Part shown: positions 1 through 7,192 of the stretch, one piece after another
Layout: each line of letters starts with the position of its first letter
How positions within the stretch are numbered: the stretch's first letter is position 1
From: Enterocloster bolteae
Lineage (GTDB): Bacteria; Bacillota_A; Clostridia; Lachnospirales; Lachnospiraceae
DNA: 9,489 nt
Assembly (NCBI GenBank): GCA_021769025.1
Contig: JAETTS010000074.1
Coordinates: 1 to 9,489 of the forward strand
Reading direction: 5' to 3'
Notes under the pieces: model-generated
What the model was told of the DNA's origin: nothing
What the model saw: only the letters and a program-made list of their open reading frames with translations
Database searches by the model: none
Translations under genes and position numbers: made by a program

Positions 1-26
1 GACCACATGGCTTGTGCTATGTGGTC
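1..26. terminator. Hairpin overlapping the CYTH gene stop codon, probable terminator
   Basis: A perfect 8-bp inverted repeat (GACCACAT at 1-8, ATGTGGTC at 19-26) encloses a 10-nt loop. The CYTH stop codon (complement of 17-19) lies at its edge, so the hairpin sits exactly where a terminator for that minus-strand gene would be. Its T-tract, if any, would lie left of base 1 and cannot be seen. Read on the plus strand the hairpin is followed by TTTAAAG, a weak U-tract, so it might also end a plus-strand gene entering from outside the window. The stem is clear; the function is inferred. Confidence 0.55.
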
Positions 27-469
27 TTTAAAGCTAGGCGGCTGTTTTGATATTCTCCGGAAAAGGTAACATCCTGCCCAAACCATGCCGGTGCCTGAAA
101 TGCATCGGCTTCTTCTTTTGTCCCAAACTCTACTTCCACCAATCTAAGTCCCTGGTAACACCCGCCAAACAGATCCAGCCCAGCGGTATATCCGGTATCG
201 CCAATGGGGATCCGATACCGGCGTTTGGTTAAAACCAAGCCGTCTGCTTTCTTTAGCAGGTGTTCATAGGCCTCCTTCGTTAAGGGAAGATTATACTCCT
301 CCCGAACCAAAAGGCCTTTGGATTTATAAGTCAGATAATAGTCATTATCCTCCTGTCTTATCCGTACCACAGGTTCCGTACACAGATAAGCCTGCTCAAT
401 TGTGTGAAACGGACAGGCTTCATACCCTTCTGGCAGAGACGCAACCAGATATTTTCGCTCGATCTCCAT
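17..469 (-). CDS. CYTH domain (triphosphate tunnel metalloenzyme) protein
   Basis: A 150-aa single-domain protein of the CYTH superfamily, whose members fold as a beta-barrel tunnel and act on triphosphate substrates (inorganic tripolyphosphate, thiamine triphosphate, or ATP in class IV cyclases) with a divalent metal. It opens with the ExExK signature (Glu2-Ile-Glu4-Arg-Lys6). Charged strands that would line the tunnel follow: VRIR 35-38, LTYK 46-49, REEY 56-59, KRRY 82-85, LDLF 98-101 and LVEVEF 110-115. There is no signal peptide or membrane segment, and no C-terminal CHAD domain. The start at 469 is chosen over an upstream in-frame ATG at 583 because AAGGAGG (477-483) lies 7 nt before it, a consensus promoter lies between the two, and the family begins at the ExExK motif. 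The gene is divergent from tig and not part of that operon. The family is confident; substrate and physiological role cannot be read from sequence. Confidence 0.9.
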   Translation of the reverse strand: MEIERKYLVASLPEGYEACPFHTIEQAYLCTEPVVRIRQEDNDYYLTYKSKGLLVREEYNLPLTKEAYEHLLKKADGLVLTKRRYRIPIGDTGYTAGLDLFGGCYQGLRLVEVEFGTKEEADAFQAPAWFGQDVTFSGEYQNSRLALKTT

Positions 470-503
470 AAGAGAACCTCCTTCAACATGGATTCTTATC
501 AGG

Positions 504-532
504 ATTATACCAGAAGAAATACGCTTTCGCAA
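504..532 (-). promoter_or_regulatory. Vegetative promoter of the CYTH gene
   Basis: On the minus strand, TTGCGA (-35, complement of 527-532) and a perfect TATAAT (-10, complement of 504-509) are separated by exactly 17 nt. TGG just before the -10 gives an extended -10 element. The predicted start of transcription near 497 leaves a short leader of about 28 nt that contains the AAGGAGG ribosome-binding site. No operator-like repeat overlaps it. This reads as a plain housekeeping sigma-A promoter. Confidence 0.8.
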
Positions 533-727
533 ATTCATAAATACTATAACAGACCAGAGTAACAGATCAGAGCTCCTTTGCACAGTTACTGCATACGGCT
601 ATTTCGAATCACCTGCGGCGATGGACCGTATGCCCGGGGCCGTTATGGTTTCATACGGTCAGCGCAGTGAACGCGCAGACCTGCAAAAAGGGTTACTAAA
701 TAATACGTTTTCCCCCTGTACAGCCTC
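533..727. other. Non-coding block between divergent promoters
   Basis: Between the CYTH and tig promoters about 195 bases hold no supportable gene. The right part is AT-rich and includes a GGTTACT word at 691-697. The middle (585-672) is dominated by inverted repeats, described in its own entry. AGTAAC at 558-563 and GTTACT at 585-590 form a further short inverted pair. I recognise no riboswitch, T-box, CIRCE or CtsR operator here. Confidence 0.6.
585..672. repeat. Palindromic block with three copies of a CATACGG word
   Basis: GCATACGG (591-598) is the exact complement of CCGTATGC (626-633), giving an 8-bp stem. The middle arm, read as GACCGTATG (624-632), also pairs perfectly over 9 bp with CATACGGTC (652-660). 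Both stems need the middle arm, so they exclude each other. The block is framed by GTTACTGC (585-592) and GCAGTGAAC (664-672), complementary except for one bulged G, so it can close into one long stem-loop. It lies upstream of the tig promoter (728-756), so it is probably not in the tig leader; it could be a small RNA, a protein-binding region, or a dispersed intergenic repeat. The pairing is seen directly; the role is unknown. Confidence 0.6.
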
Positions 728-756
728 TTGTATTTATAGAAAACCTATGCTATAAT
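728..756 (+). promoter_or_regulatory. Promoter of the tig-clpP-clpX operon
   Basis: TTGTAT (-35, 728-733) and a perfect TATAAT (-10, 751-756) are separated by 17 nt. TG at 748-749 makes an extended -10. Transcription should begin near 763, leaving a leader of about 70 nt before tig. No CIRCE element (TTAGCACTC-N9-GAGTGCTAA) and no CtsR heptad repeat (GGTCAAA type) is visible around it, so heat-shock repressor control of this clp operon is not indicated by the sequence. Confidence 0.8.
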
Positions 757-767
757 GCTATCTTGAA

Positions 768-804
768 GTGTAACGCCCTTAAATGATGAGACGTGGCGGT
801 TCAC
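768..804 (+). promoter_or_regulatory. Imperfect stem in the tig leader
   Basis: GTGTAACGCC (768-777) can pair with GGCGGTTCAC (795-804) at 8 of 10 positions, with a 17-nt loop. It lies in the predicted 5' untranslated region, ending 9 nt before the AAGGAGG ribosome-binding site (814-820). It could stabilise the transcript or modulate ribosome loading. It may equally be chance, because the two mismatches break the stem into short helices. Confidence 0.3.
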
Positions 805-831
805 ATATAGATCAAGGAGGAGCCCATAAAG

Positions 832-2118
832 ATGAGTTTACAAGTAGAGAATTTAGAAAAGAACATGGCAAAGATGACCGTGGAAGTGCCAGCTGAGAAT
901 TTAGAGAAGGCAATTAAGTCTGCCTATAATAACAATAAAAAGCGTTTCAATATCCCAGGCTTCCGCAGAGGCAAAGCTCCTCTGCCTATGATTGAGAAGA
1001 TGTATGGGGTGGAAGTCTTTTATGAGGAAGCTGCCAATATTATATTAGACGAATCCTACCCGGATGCGGCAAAGGAGAGCGGCCTGGAGATCGTATCAAG
1101 ACCGGAGATCGAGCTGGTTCAAATCGAGAAAGGAAAGCCGTTTATCTATACCGCAACCGTTGCGGTAAAGCCGGAGGTAACCTTAGGCGACTACAAGGGA
1201 ATTCAGGTAGAGAGAGCAGCGGCAGACGTGACTGACGAAGATGTGGAGAACGAATTAAAGAGGGTACAGAACCAGAACTCCAGGCTTCTGACCATTGAGG
1301 ACAGACCGGTGCAGGATGGCGACCAGGTTGTCATTGATTTTGACGGATATATGGACGGCCAGCCATTTGACGGTGGCAAGAGTGAGGATTATTCTTTGAC
1401 TATCGGCTCCCACTCCTTTATCGATACCTTTGAGGAGCAGTTGATCGGAAAGAATATAGGCGAGGCATGCGAGGTGAATGTAACCTTCCCGGAGGAATAC
1501 CATGTCAAAGATTTGGCAGGAAAGCCGGCGATGTTCAAAGTTGTGGTAAAAGAGATTAAGATGAAGGAACTTCCGGAGTTAAACGATGAATTTGCAGAAG
1601 AAGTTTCCGAATTTGATACATTGGATGAATACAGGGCGGATATTCGGTCAAAACTCCTGGAGAGAAAACAAAAAGAGGCAGCCACAGAGAATGAGAACCG
1701 GGTTGTTGAGAAGGTGGTGGAGAATGCTTCCATGGAGATTCCGGAGAAGATGCTGGAGACTCAGGTGCAGAATATGATCAATGACTATGCCCGGAGAATG
1801 CAGAGCCAGGGAATGTCTATGGATCAGTATATGCAGTATACCGGCATGACCATGGAATCCCTTGAAGAGCAGACCAAGCCTCAGGCAGAGAAGAGCATCC
1901 GCACCAGACTGGTTCTGGAAGCTGTGGTAAAGGCAGAAGCTATCCAGGTTACCGATGAGGCAGTGGAAGAAGAACTTAAGAAGATGGCAGATACGTACCG
2001 AATGGATATAGAGAAAGTAAAAGAACTCATGGGAGAAAGAGAACTGAAACAGATGAGAGAAGACCTGGCTGTTCAGGAAGCAATCGACTTCCTTGTTGCC
2101 GAGGCAGAATTGGTATAA
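832..2118 (+). CDS. tig: Trigger factor, ribosome-associated peptidyl-prolyl isomerase chaperone
   Basis: Trigger factor binds near the peptide exit of the 50S ribosome (via protein L23) and shields nascent chains; its middle domain is a proline cis-trans isomerase. The 428-aa length is normal. The N-terminal ribosome-binding domain carries the signature GFRRGKAP at residues 43-50. An FKBP-type domain covers about 162-243 (DGDQVVIDFDGYMDGQPFDGG region, shown in part at 162-181), and the rest is the charged helical C-terminal chaperone domain. The start at 832 follows AAGGAGG (814-820) with an 11-nt gap, slightly long. It is the first gene of an operon with clpP, 26 nt downstream. That order (tig-clpP-clpX) is widely conserved in bacteria and links folding with quality-control proteolysis. 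No anomaly is seen; the long antisense reading frames here are coding shadows. Confidence 0.97.
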   Translation: MSLQVENLEKNMAKMTVEVPAENLEKAIKSAYNNNKKRFNIPGFRRGKAPLPMIEKMYGVEVFYEEAANIILDESYPDAAKESGLEIVSRPEIELVQIEKGKPFIYTATVAVKPEVTLGDYKGIQVERAAADVTDEDVENELKRVQNQNSRLLTIEDRPVQDGDQVVIDFDGYMDGQPFDGGKSEDYSLTIGSHSFIDTFEEQLIGKNIGEACEVNVTFPEEYHVKDLAGKPAMFKVVVKEIKMKELPELNDEFAEEVSEFDTLDEYRADIRSKLLERKQKEAATENENRVVEKVVENASMEIPEKMLETQVQNMINDYARRMQSQGMSMDQYMQYTGMTMESLEEQTKPQAEKSIRTRLVLEAVVKAEAIQVTDEAVEEELKKMADTYRMDIEKVKELMGERELKQMREDLAVQEAIDFLVAEAELV

Positions 2119-2144
2119 TTCCAACAGGTTCAGGAGGATGAGAA

Positions 2145-2726
2145 ATGAGTTTAGTACCTTATGTAATAGAGTCTACCAGCAGAGGCGAGCGTTCTTATGA
2201 CATCTATTCCCGTCTGCTGAAAGAACGAATCGTTTTCCTTGGAGAAGAAGTGACGGATGTGACGGCAAGCCTGGTTGTGGCACAGCTTTTGTTTTTGGAA
2301 TCGGAAGATCCGGCCAAGGACATAAATCTGTATATCAACAGCCCAGGGGGTTCCGTGACAGCGGGCATGGCGATCTATGATACCATGAACTATATTAAAT
2401 GTGATGTGTCCACAGTTTGCATTGGTATGGCGGCAAGTATGGGTGCCTTCCTTCTGGCAGGAGGAGCAAAAGGAAAACGGTTTGCCCTTCCCAATGCAGA
2501 GGTGATGATCCATCAGCCTTCCGGCGGGGCCAGAGGACAGGCGACAGAGATTAAGATCGTGGCGGAGCAGATTCTCCGTACCAAGAAGAAATTAAACGAG
2601 ATTTTGGCTGCCAACACAGGCCAGCCCATTGAAGTGGTTGAACGGGATACGGAGCGGGATAACTATATGACCGCAGAAGAAGCCGTAGCCTATGGCTTGG
2701 TTGATGCAGTGATTTCGAAACACTAA
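2145..2726 (+). CDS. clpP: ATP-dependent Clp protease proteolytic subunit
   Basis: ClpP is the serine peptidase that assembles into a 14-subunit barrel and degrades proteins delivered by Clp ATPases such as ClpX, encoded next. The 193-aa length is typical. All three catalytic residues are present: Ser98 in GMAASMGAF (94-102), His123 in MIHQPSGG (121-128) and Asp172 in the [10 protein letters not shown] stretch (166-175). The glycine-rich SPGGS turn (66-70) forms part of the oxyanion region. The start has AGGAGG (2132-2137) with 7-nt spacing. The N-terminus (SLVPYVIES) matches the mature end of processed ClpPs, so there is little or no propeptide to remove. It lies 26 nt after tig and 31 nt before clpX with no terminator on either side, so the three genes are very probably co-transcribed. 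Confidence 0.98.
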   Translation: MSLVPYVIESTSRGERSYDIYSRLLKERIVFLGEEVTDVTASLVVAQLLFLESEDPAKDINLYINSPGGSVTAGMAIYDTMNYIKCDVSTVCIGMAASMGAFLLAGGAKGKRFALPNAEVMIHQPSGGARGQATEIKIVAEQILRTKKKLNEILAANTGQPIEVVERDTERDNYMTAEEAVAYGLVDAVISKH

Positions 2727-2757
2727 AAGCCGGTTAAGAAGGAGATGAAGGAAGACT

Positions 2758-4059
2758 ATGCCAGGCAGAATTGATGAAAGAATTCGCTGTTCTTTTTGCG
2801 GAAAAAGCCAGGACCAGGTGAGAAAACTGATTGCAGGCAACAATAATGTCTTTATCTGTGATGAGTGTATTGATCTGTGTTCAGAAATCCTGGAGGAAGA
2901 ACTGGAAGAAGATGGTGGGACTGCAGAAGGCTTAGGCGAGATCAATCTGTTGAAACCTAAGGAGATCAAAACATTTCTGGATGAATATGTGATTGGACAG
3001 GAGGCGGCGAAACGGGTGTTGTCCGTGGCAGTCTACAATCACTATAAGCGCGTTACTTCCATGAAAAAGATGGATGTAGATGTACAGAAGAGCAATATTT
3101 TGATGTTAGGGCCCACTGGCTGTGGTAAAACCTATCTTGCACAGACCCTTGCCAAAATCCTGAATGTGCCGTTTGCCATTGCAGATGCAACCGCTCTTAC
3201 GGAGGCAGGATACGTGGGGGAAGATGTGGAAAATATTCTGCTGAAGCTGATACAGGCAGCAGATTATGACATTCAGAAGGCAGAATACGGGATTATCTAC
3301 ATTGACGAGATTGATAAGATTACGAAAAAGTCAGAGAATGTGTCCATCACAAGGGATGTATCTGGCGAAGGCGTCCAGCAAGCCCTGTTAAAGATATTGG
3401 AAGGGACTGTGGCCAGTGTGCCTCCCCAGGGCGGAAGAAAGCATCCCCATCAGGAACTCCTTCAGATTGATACCACCAACATTCTGTTTATCTGCGGAGG
3501 AGCCTTTGACGGCCTGGAGAAGATTATTGAGCGTCGTTTAAGCACAGGTTCCATCGGATTCAATGCAGAGGTTGTAGATAAGAATCATACGGATATTGAT
3601 AAGCTGCTGAAGCAGGCAGAGCCTCAGGATCTGATGAAATTCGGTTTGATACCAGAATTTATCGGACGTGTGCCGGTTACGGTTTCTCTGGAACTTCTGT
3701 CAGAGGAAGCGTTATTGCGTATTTTGAGAGAGCCGAAGAACGCACTGGTAAAACAGTACCAGAAGTTGTTTGAGTATGATGATGTGAAGCTGGAATTCTC
3801 TGAAGATTCTCTGCGGGAAGTGGCGAAGCTGGCTACAGAGAGAAAGACAGGAGCCAGAGGCCTTCGTTCCATCATGGAATCCGTAATGATGGATCTGATG
3901 TATGAGGTGCCGTCGGACAACAATATTGGTATTTGTACCATTACCAAGTCTGTGGTGGATAAGACAGGAGAGCCGGAGATCATATACCGGGATGCGGCAG
4001 TGCCCCGGAAGAATATGGCTCAGAGGATGAAAAAAGAGCGTTCAGGTGAAATCGCCTGA
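2758..4059 (+). CDS. clpX: ATP-dependent Clp protease ATP-binding subunit ClpX
   Basis: ClpX is a hexameric AAA+ unfoldase that recognises tagged or exposed degrons and threads substrates into ClpP. The 433-aa protein has the expected layout. A zinc-binding N-domain uses Cys11, Cys14, Cys34 and Cys37. Walker A is GPTGCGKT (118-125) and Walker B is IIYIDEID (179-186). The substrate-gripping pore loop is GYVGED (151-156) and the RKH loop is at 227-229. The IGF loop that docks onto ClpP is at 266-268. An arginine finger is likely at Arg304 (EFIGRVP) and sensor 2 is GARGLR (365-370). The IGF loop shows that this ClpX is built to partner a ClpP, consistent with the gene next door. Two Shine-Dalgarno-like sites precede the start: AAGGAG (2739-2744) and the better-placed AAGGA (2748-2752, 5-nt spacing). 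A strong terminator follows. Confidence 0.98.
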   Translation: MPGRIDERIRCSFCGKSQDQVRKLIAGNNNVFICDECIDLCSEILEEELEEDGGTAEGLGEINLLKPKEIKTFLDEYVIGQEAAKRVLSVAVYNHYKRVTSMKKMDVDVQKSNILMLGPTGCGKTYLAQTLAKILNVPFAIADATALTEAGYVGEDVENILLKLIQAADYDIQKAEYGIIYIDEIDKITKKSENVSITRDVSGEGVQQALLKILEGTVASVPPQGGRKHPHQELLQIDTTNILFICGGAFDGLEKIIERRLSTGSIGFNAEVVDKNHTDIDKLLKQAEPQDLMKFGLIPEFIGRVPVTVSLELLSEEALLRILREPKNALVKQYQKLFEYDDVKLEFSEDSLREVAKLATERKTGARGLRSIMESVMMDLMYEVPSDNNIGICTITKSVVDKTGEPEIIYRDAAVPRKNMAQRMKKERSGEIA

Positions 4060-4096
4060 TGCTGTTTGGGGCAGAGGGTAACGCTTAATTGCCAAT

Positions 4097-4130
4097 AAAA
4101 AGATGGGAAATCTTTCATTCCCATCTTTTT
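4097..4130. terminator. Strong symmetric intrinsic terminator after clpX
   Basis: AAAAAGATGGGAA (4097-4109) and TTCCCATCTTTTT (4118-4130) form a perfect 13-bp stem with an 8-nt loop. The arms supply a T-tract on either strand, so it is a classic factor-independent terminator in both directions. It begins 37 nt after the clpX stop and ends 40 nt before the lon start, marking the likely end of the tig-clpP-clpX transcript. Confidence 0.92.
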
Positions 4131-4170
4131 CTGTCATAACATGATGTGTTTCAAAAACAGGAGGATTAAA

Positions 4171-6489
4171 ATGGAGGGGACAGCCATTACCATACCAGTC
4201 ATTGCTCTGCGGGGACTGACCGTTTTTCCTGAGATGATGATCCATTTTGATATCAGCAGAAAAAAATCAGTGACAGCAGTAGAGAAAGCCATGTCCGGCA
4301 ATCAGAAGGTGTTTCTTGTGACACAGAAGAACCCGGATGTGCTGGATCCGGAGTGGGAAGATTTATACCATGTGGGAACCATTTCCATGGTCAGACAGCT
4401 GGTGAAGATGCCAGGCGGGGTGATCCGGGCCATGGTGGAAGGAACAAAGCGGGCGCAGCTTTTGTCTCTGGCCACGGAAGATTCCATGCTGGTAGGCCAG
4501 GTGGAACTTATTGTGCCTGAGGAAGAAGAACCAGATTATGGGGCAAGAGACGCCATGGTTCAGGTGCTGAAAGAAAAATTGGAAGAATATGGGGCAGGCT
4601 ATCCCAGATTTGCCAAGGAAACCCTGCCGGGCCTGTTGGCCATTTCGGATCTGGATCAGCTGATTGATCAGAGTTGTCTGCAGATTTCCTGGGATTATCT
4701 GGTACGCCAGGAGTTTCTGGAAGCTACAGACACAGACACCCGCTATGAGATACTGCTCCGTCACCTGTTCACAGAGATTGAGGCAGGGCGGATCAAACAG
4801 GAATTTCAGAACAAGGTGCGGTCTGCCATCAATAAGAATCAGAAGGAATACATATTGAGAGAGCAGATGCGCGTCATACGGGACGAGTTGGGAGAGAACA
4901 GCCCTTCCGGCGATGTTTTAGAGTATGAGAAACGATTGGAGCAGCTGAAGGCTGACAAGGAGACCAAGGAAAAACTCCAAAAGGAAATCAACCGGCTAAA
5001 GGATATGTCTAGCACCAGCCAAGAGGCCAACGTGATCCGAACGTATATCGAGACACTGCTGGAGCTTCCATGGAAGAAGGCATCCAAGGATAACAATGAC
5101 ATCTGCTATGCAGAGCAGATTCTAAATGAAGACCATTACGGCCTGGAGAAAGTTAAGGAGCGGGTATTGGAGTACCTGGCAGTCCGTGCCCTGACGAAAA
5201 AGGGAACCGGACCGATTCTCTGTCTGGTTGGGCCTCCTGGAACAGGCAAAACATCCGTGGCCCGTTCGGTGGCCAGAGCGTTGAATAAAAAATATGTGCG
5301 CATCAGCTTAGGCGGCGTTCGGGATGAGGCGGAGATCCGAGGCCACCGGAAAACTTATGTGGGCGCAATGCCAGGGCGGCTGGTGGAAGGGCTTCGCCAG
5401 GCAGGTGTGAGCAACCCCCTTATGCTTCTGGACGAGATCGACAAGATCAGCTCTGACTACAGAGGAGACGCATCCTCCGCCCTTTTGGAGGTGCTGGACG
5501 GGGAACAGAACATGAAATTCCGGGATCATTATGTGGAGACTCCCATTGATCTGTCCCAGGTTTTGTTTATCGCTACAGCCAACACCACCCAGACCATCCC
5601 TAAGCCTTTGCTGGACCGGATGGAGATCATCGAGATCAACAGTTATACAGAGAATGAAAAGTTCCATATTGCCAAAAACTATCTGGTGAGAAAGCAGATG
5701 GAGAAAAACGGCCTTCCTCAGGGGCAGCTTACCATCAGTGACCGGGGGATAAAGCGGATCATCCACAATTACACCAGAGAAGCTGGTGTCCGGAATTTAG
5801 AGCGCCGGATCGGAGACATCTGCCGCAAGTCCGCCAGAAAATATCTGGAGGACAAGGAGGCCAGGATACGGGTGACAGAGGCCAATCTGGAACATTATCT
5901 GGGAAAGGAAAAAGTTTCCTTTGAAGATGCCAATGTGGAAAACCAAGTGGGGATTGTCCGCGGGCTGGCATGGACCAGCGTAGGTGGGGACACGCTTCAG
6001 ATTGAGGTAAACGTGATGCCTGGCAAGGGAGAACTAAAGCTGACTGGCCAGATGGGGGATGTCATGAAGGAGTCCGCCCAGATTGCGTTGACATTTGTCC
6101 GCGCTGCCTGTCCCAAATATCAGGTGAAGGAACACTTTTTTGAGAAACATGACCTTCATATTCATATTCCGGAAGGAGCGGTTCCAAAAGACGGGCCGTC
6201 GGCAGGGATTACTATGGCCACAGCCATGATCTCGGCGGTGACCGACCAGCCGGTGGACTGCAAGACAGCTATGACAGGGGAGATCACTCTGCGGGGGCGG
6301 GTGTTGCCTATCGGAGGTTTGAAGGAGAAAATTCTTGCAGCCAAGATGGCGCATATGAAGAAGGTACTGGTACCGGACAAGAACCGACCTGATATTGGGG
6401 AACTGTCAAAGGAGATTACGAAAGGCCTGGAGATTGTGTATGTGAAAGATATGGAGGAGGTTCTGAAGGAGGCGCTGGTGTCCGGGTAA
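4171..6489 (+). CDS. lon: ATP-dependent protease La (Lon)
   Basis: Lon is a cytoplasmic homo-oligomeric protease that carries its AAA+ unfoldase and serine-lysine peptidase on one chain; it removes damaged proteins and selected regulators. The 772-aa protein has an N-terminal substrate-binding LON domain (about 6-200), a helical linker, an AAA+ module with Walker A GPPGTGKT (354-361) and Walker B LMLLDEID (417-424), and a C-terminal S16 peptidase domain. The catalytic dyad is Ser677 (in KDGPSAGI) and Lys720 (in GGLKEK), 43 residues apart as in E. coli Lon (Ser679/Lys722). The length is normal for LonA. The start at 4171 is preferred to an in-frame ATG at 4141 because AGGAGG (4159-4164) lies 6 nt before it and because the LON domain begins right away. 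A strong terminator lies just upstream and I see no good promoter after it (see findings). engB follows after 61 nt. Confidence 0.97.
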   Translation: MEGTAITIPVIALRGLTVFPEMMIHFDISRKKSVTAVEKAMSGNQKVFLVTQKNPDVLDPEWEDLYHVGTISMVRQLVKMPGGVIRAMVEGTKRAQLLSLATEDSMLVGQVELIVPEEEEPDYGARDAMVQVLKEKLEEYGAGYPRFAKETLPGLLAISDLDQLIDQSCLQISWDYLVRQEFLEATDTDTRYEILLRHLFTEIEAGRIKQEFQNKVRSAINKNQKEYILREQMRVIRDELGENSPSGDVLEYEKRLEQLKADKETKEKLQKEINRLKDMSSTSQEANVIRTYIETLLELPWKKASKDNNDICYAEQILNEDHYGLEKVKERVLEYLAVRALTKKGTGPILCLVGPPGTGKTSVARSVARALNKKYVRISLGGVRDEAEIRGHRKTYVGAMPGRLVEGLRQAGVSNPLMLLDEIDKISSDYRGDASSALLEVLDGEQNMKFRDHYVETPIDLSQVLFIATANTTQTIPKPLLDRMEIIEINSYTENEKFHIAKNYLVRKQMEKNGLPQGQLTISDRGIKRIIHNYTREAGVRNLERRIGDICRKSARKYLEDKEARIRVTEANLEHYLGKEKVSFEDANVENQVGIVRGLAWTSVGGDTLQIEVNVMPGKGELKLTGQMGDVMKESAQIALTFVRAACPKYQVKEHFFEKHDLHIHIPEGAVPKDGPSAGITMATAMISAVTDQPVDCKTAMTGEITLRGRVLPIGGLKEKILAAKMAHMKKVLVPDKNRPDIGELSKEITKGLEIVYVKDMEEVLKEALVSG

Positions 6490-6550
6490 CAGAAACGTCT
6501 GTTATCAACAAAGCAAGACGCCGGCGTGCTATGCCAGGAAGGAGATGTGC

Positions 6551-7192
6551 ATGATTATAAAGAAAGCAGAGCTGGAGACGGTCTGTGGAATAACTAGCAA
6601 GGTGCCGGATCATGACCAGCCGGAGTTTGCATTTGCAGGGAAATCCAATGTAGGAAAATCCTCTCTGATCAATGGGCTGATGAACCGGAAGTCTCTGGCC
6701 AGGACTTCCTCCCAGCCAGGGAAGACCCAGACCATCAATTTTTATCATATCAACGATGCGTTGTACTTTGTGGATCTTCCAGGCTATGGATATACGAAAG
6801 CTTCTGTGGAGGTAAAGACAAAGTGGGGAGAGATGGTTGAGCGATATCTCCACAAATCGTCTGTGTTGTGCGGTGTCTTTCTGCTGGTTGATATCCGGCA
6901 TGAGCCGTCGGCCAATGACAAAACCATGTATCAGTGGATCATCCATAACGGATTTCATCCGGTTGTGATTGCCACGAAGTTAGACAAGATAAAACGCAGC
7001 CAGGTACAGAAACAGGTAAAGCTTTTGCGTACGGGGCTTGGAATGGAAAAAGAAGATATCCTGATCCCATTCTCTGCGGAGACAAAGCAGGGAAGAGAGG
7101 AGATCTGGGAATTCATTGAGAGGAGGATGGGCAGTGATGAAAGCATGGTGGAAGGAGAGCGTGGTATATCAGATCTACCCGAGAAGCTTTAA
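6551..7192 (+). CDS. engB: Ribosome biogenesis GTPase EngB (YsxC/YihA)
   Basis: EngB is a small GTPase needed for late assembly of the 50S ribosomal subunit, and is essential in several bacteria. GTPase motifs are in order: G1 GKSNVGKS (30-37), switch-I region KTQTINFY (58-65), G3 DLPGYG (75-80), G4 TKLD (142-145) and G5 SAE (175-177). The start is placed at 6551 rather than at the in-frame ATG at 6545, because AAGGAG (6539-6544) touches the earlier ATG but is 6 nt from the later one. This gives 213 aa. The family's usual end falls near residue 193; the last 20 or so residues are translated from DNA shared with the next gene and look like an unconserved tail. The lon-engB order is common in Firmicutes. 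The ribosome-assembly role is known for the family, not shown here. Confidence 0.96.
   Translation: MIIKKAELETVCGITSKVPDHDQPEFAFAGKSNVGKSSLINGLMNRKSLARTSSQPGKTQTINFYHINDALYFVDLPGYGYTKASVEVKTKWGEMVERYLHKSSVLCGVFLLVDIRHEPSANDKTMYQWIIHNGFHPVVIATKLDKIKRSQVQKQVKLLRTGLGMEKEDILIPFSAETKQGREEIWEFIERRMGSDESMVEGERGISDLPEKL

Noticed and set aside
47..232. A 61-codon plus-strand frame opposite the CYTH gene
   Set aside because: It is antisense to a well-supported domain, with no family resemblance.
470..583. An N-terminal extension of the CYTH gene from an ATG at 583
   Set aside because: The promoter (504-532) and AAGGAGG (477-483) lie within this stretch, and the family begins at the ExExK motif just after the 469 start.
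720..831. Heat-shock operators (CIRCE for HrcA, GGTCAAA repeats for CtsR) upstream of the clp operon
   Set aside because: Looked for because clp genes often carry them; no matching inverted or direct repeat is present around the tig promoter or in the clpP and clpX spacers.
1648..2124. A 158-codon minus-strand frame inside tig
   Set aside because: It lies wholly opposite trigger factor and its Phe/Leu/His/Ser-rich translation is what the complement of Glu/Lys-rich helices gives. No ribosome-binding site was seen.
4141..4170. An alternative lon start at 4141
   Set aside because: It would place the AGGAGG at 4159-4164 inside the coding region, and adds ten residues with no family support.
6487..6504. 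A small TAACAG/CTGTTA hairpin over the lon stop codon
   Set aside because: Only 6 bp, AT-rich, and with no U-tract, so it is not a credible terminator. The palindrome ACGCCGGCGT at 6518-6527 has no loop and is likewise not convincing.
6416..6958. A 180-codon minus-strand open frame across the lon/engB junction, the longest antisense frame in the window
   Set aside because: It overlaps two confidently identified genes, has no recognisable domain, and is rich in the His/Pro/Leu/Arg residues typical of a frame read opposite real coding sequence.
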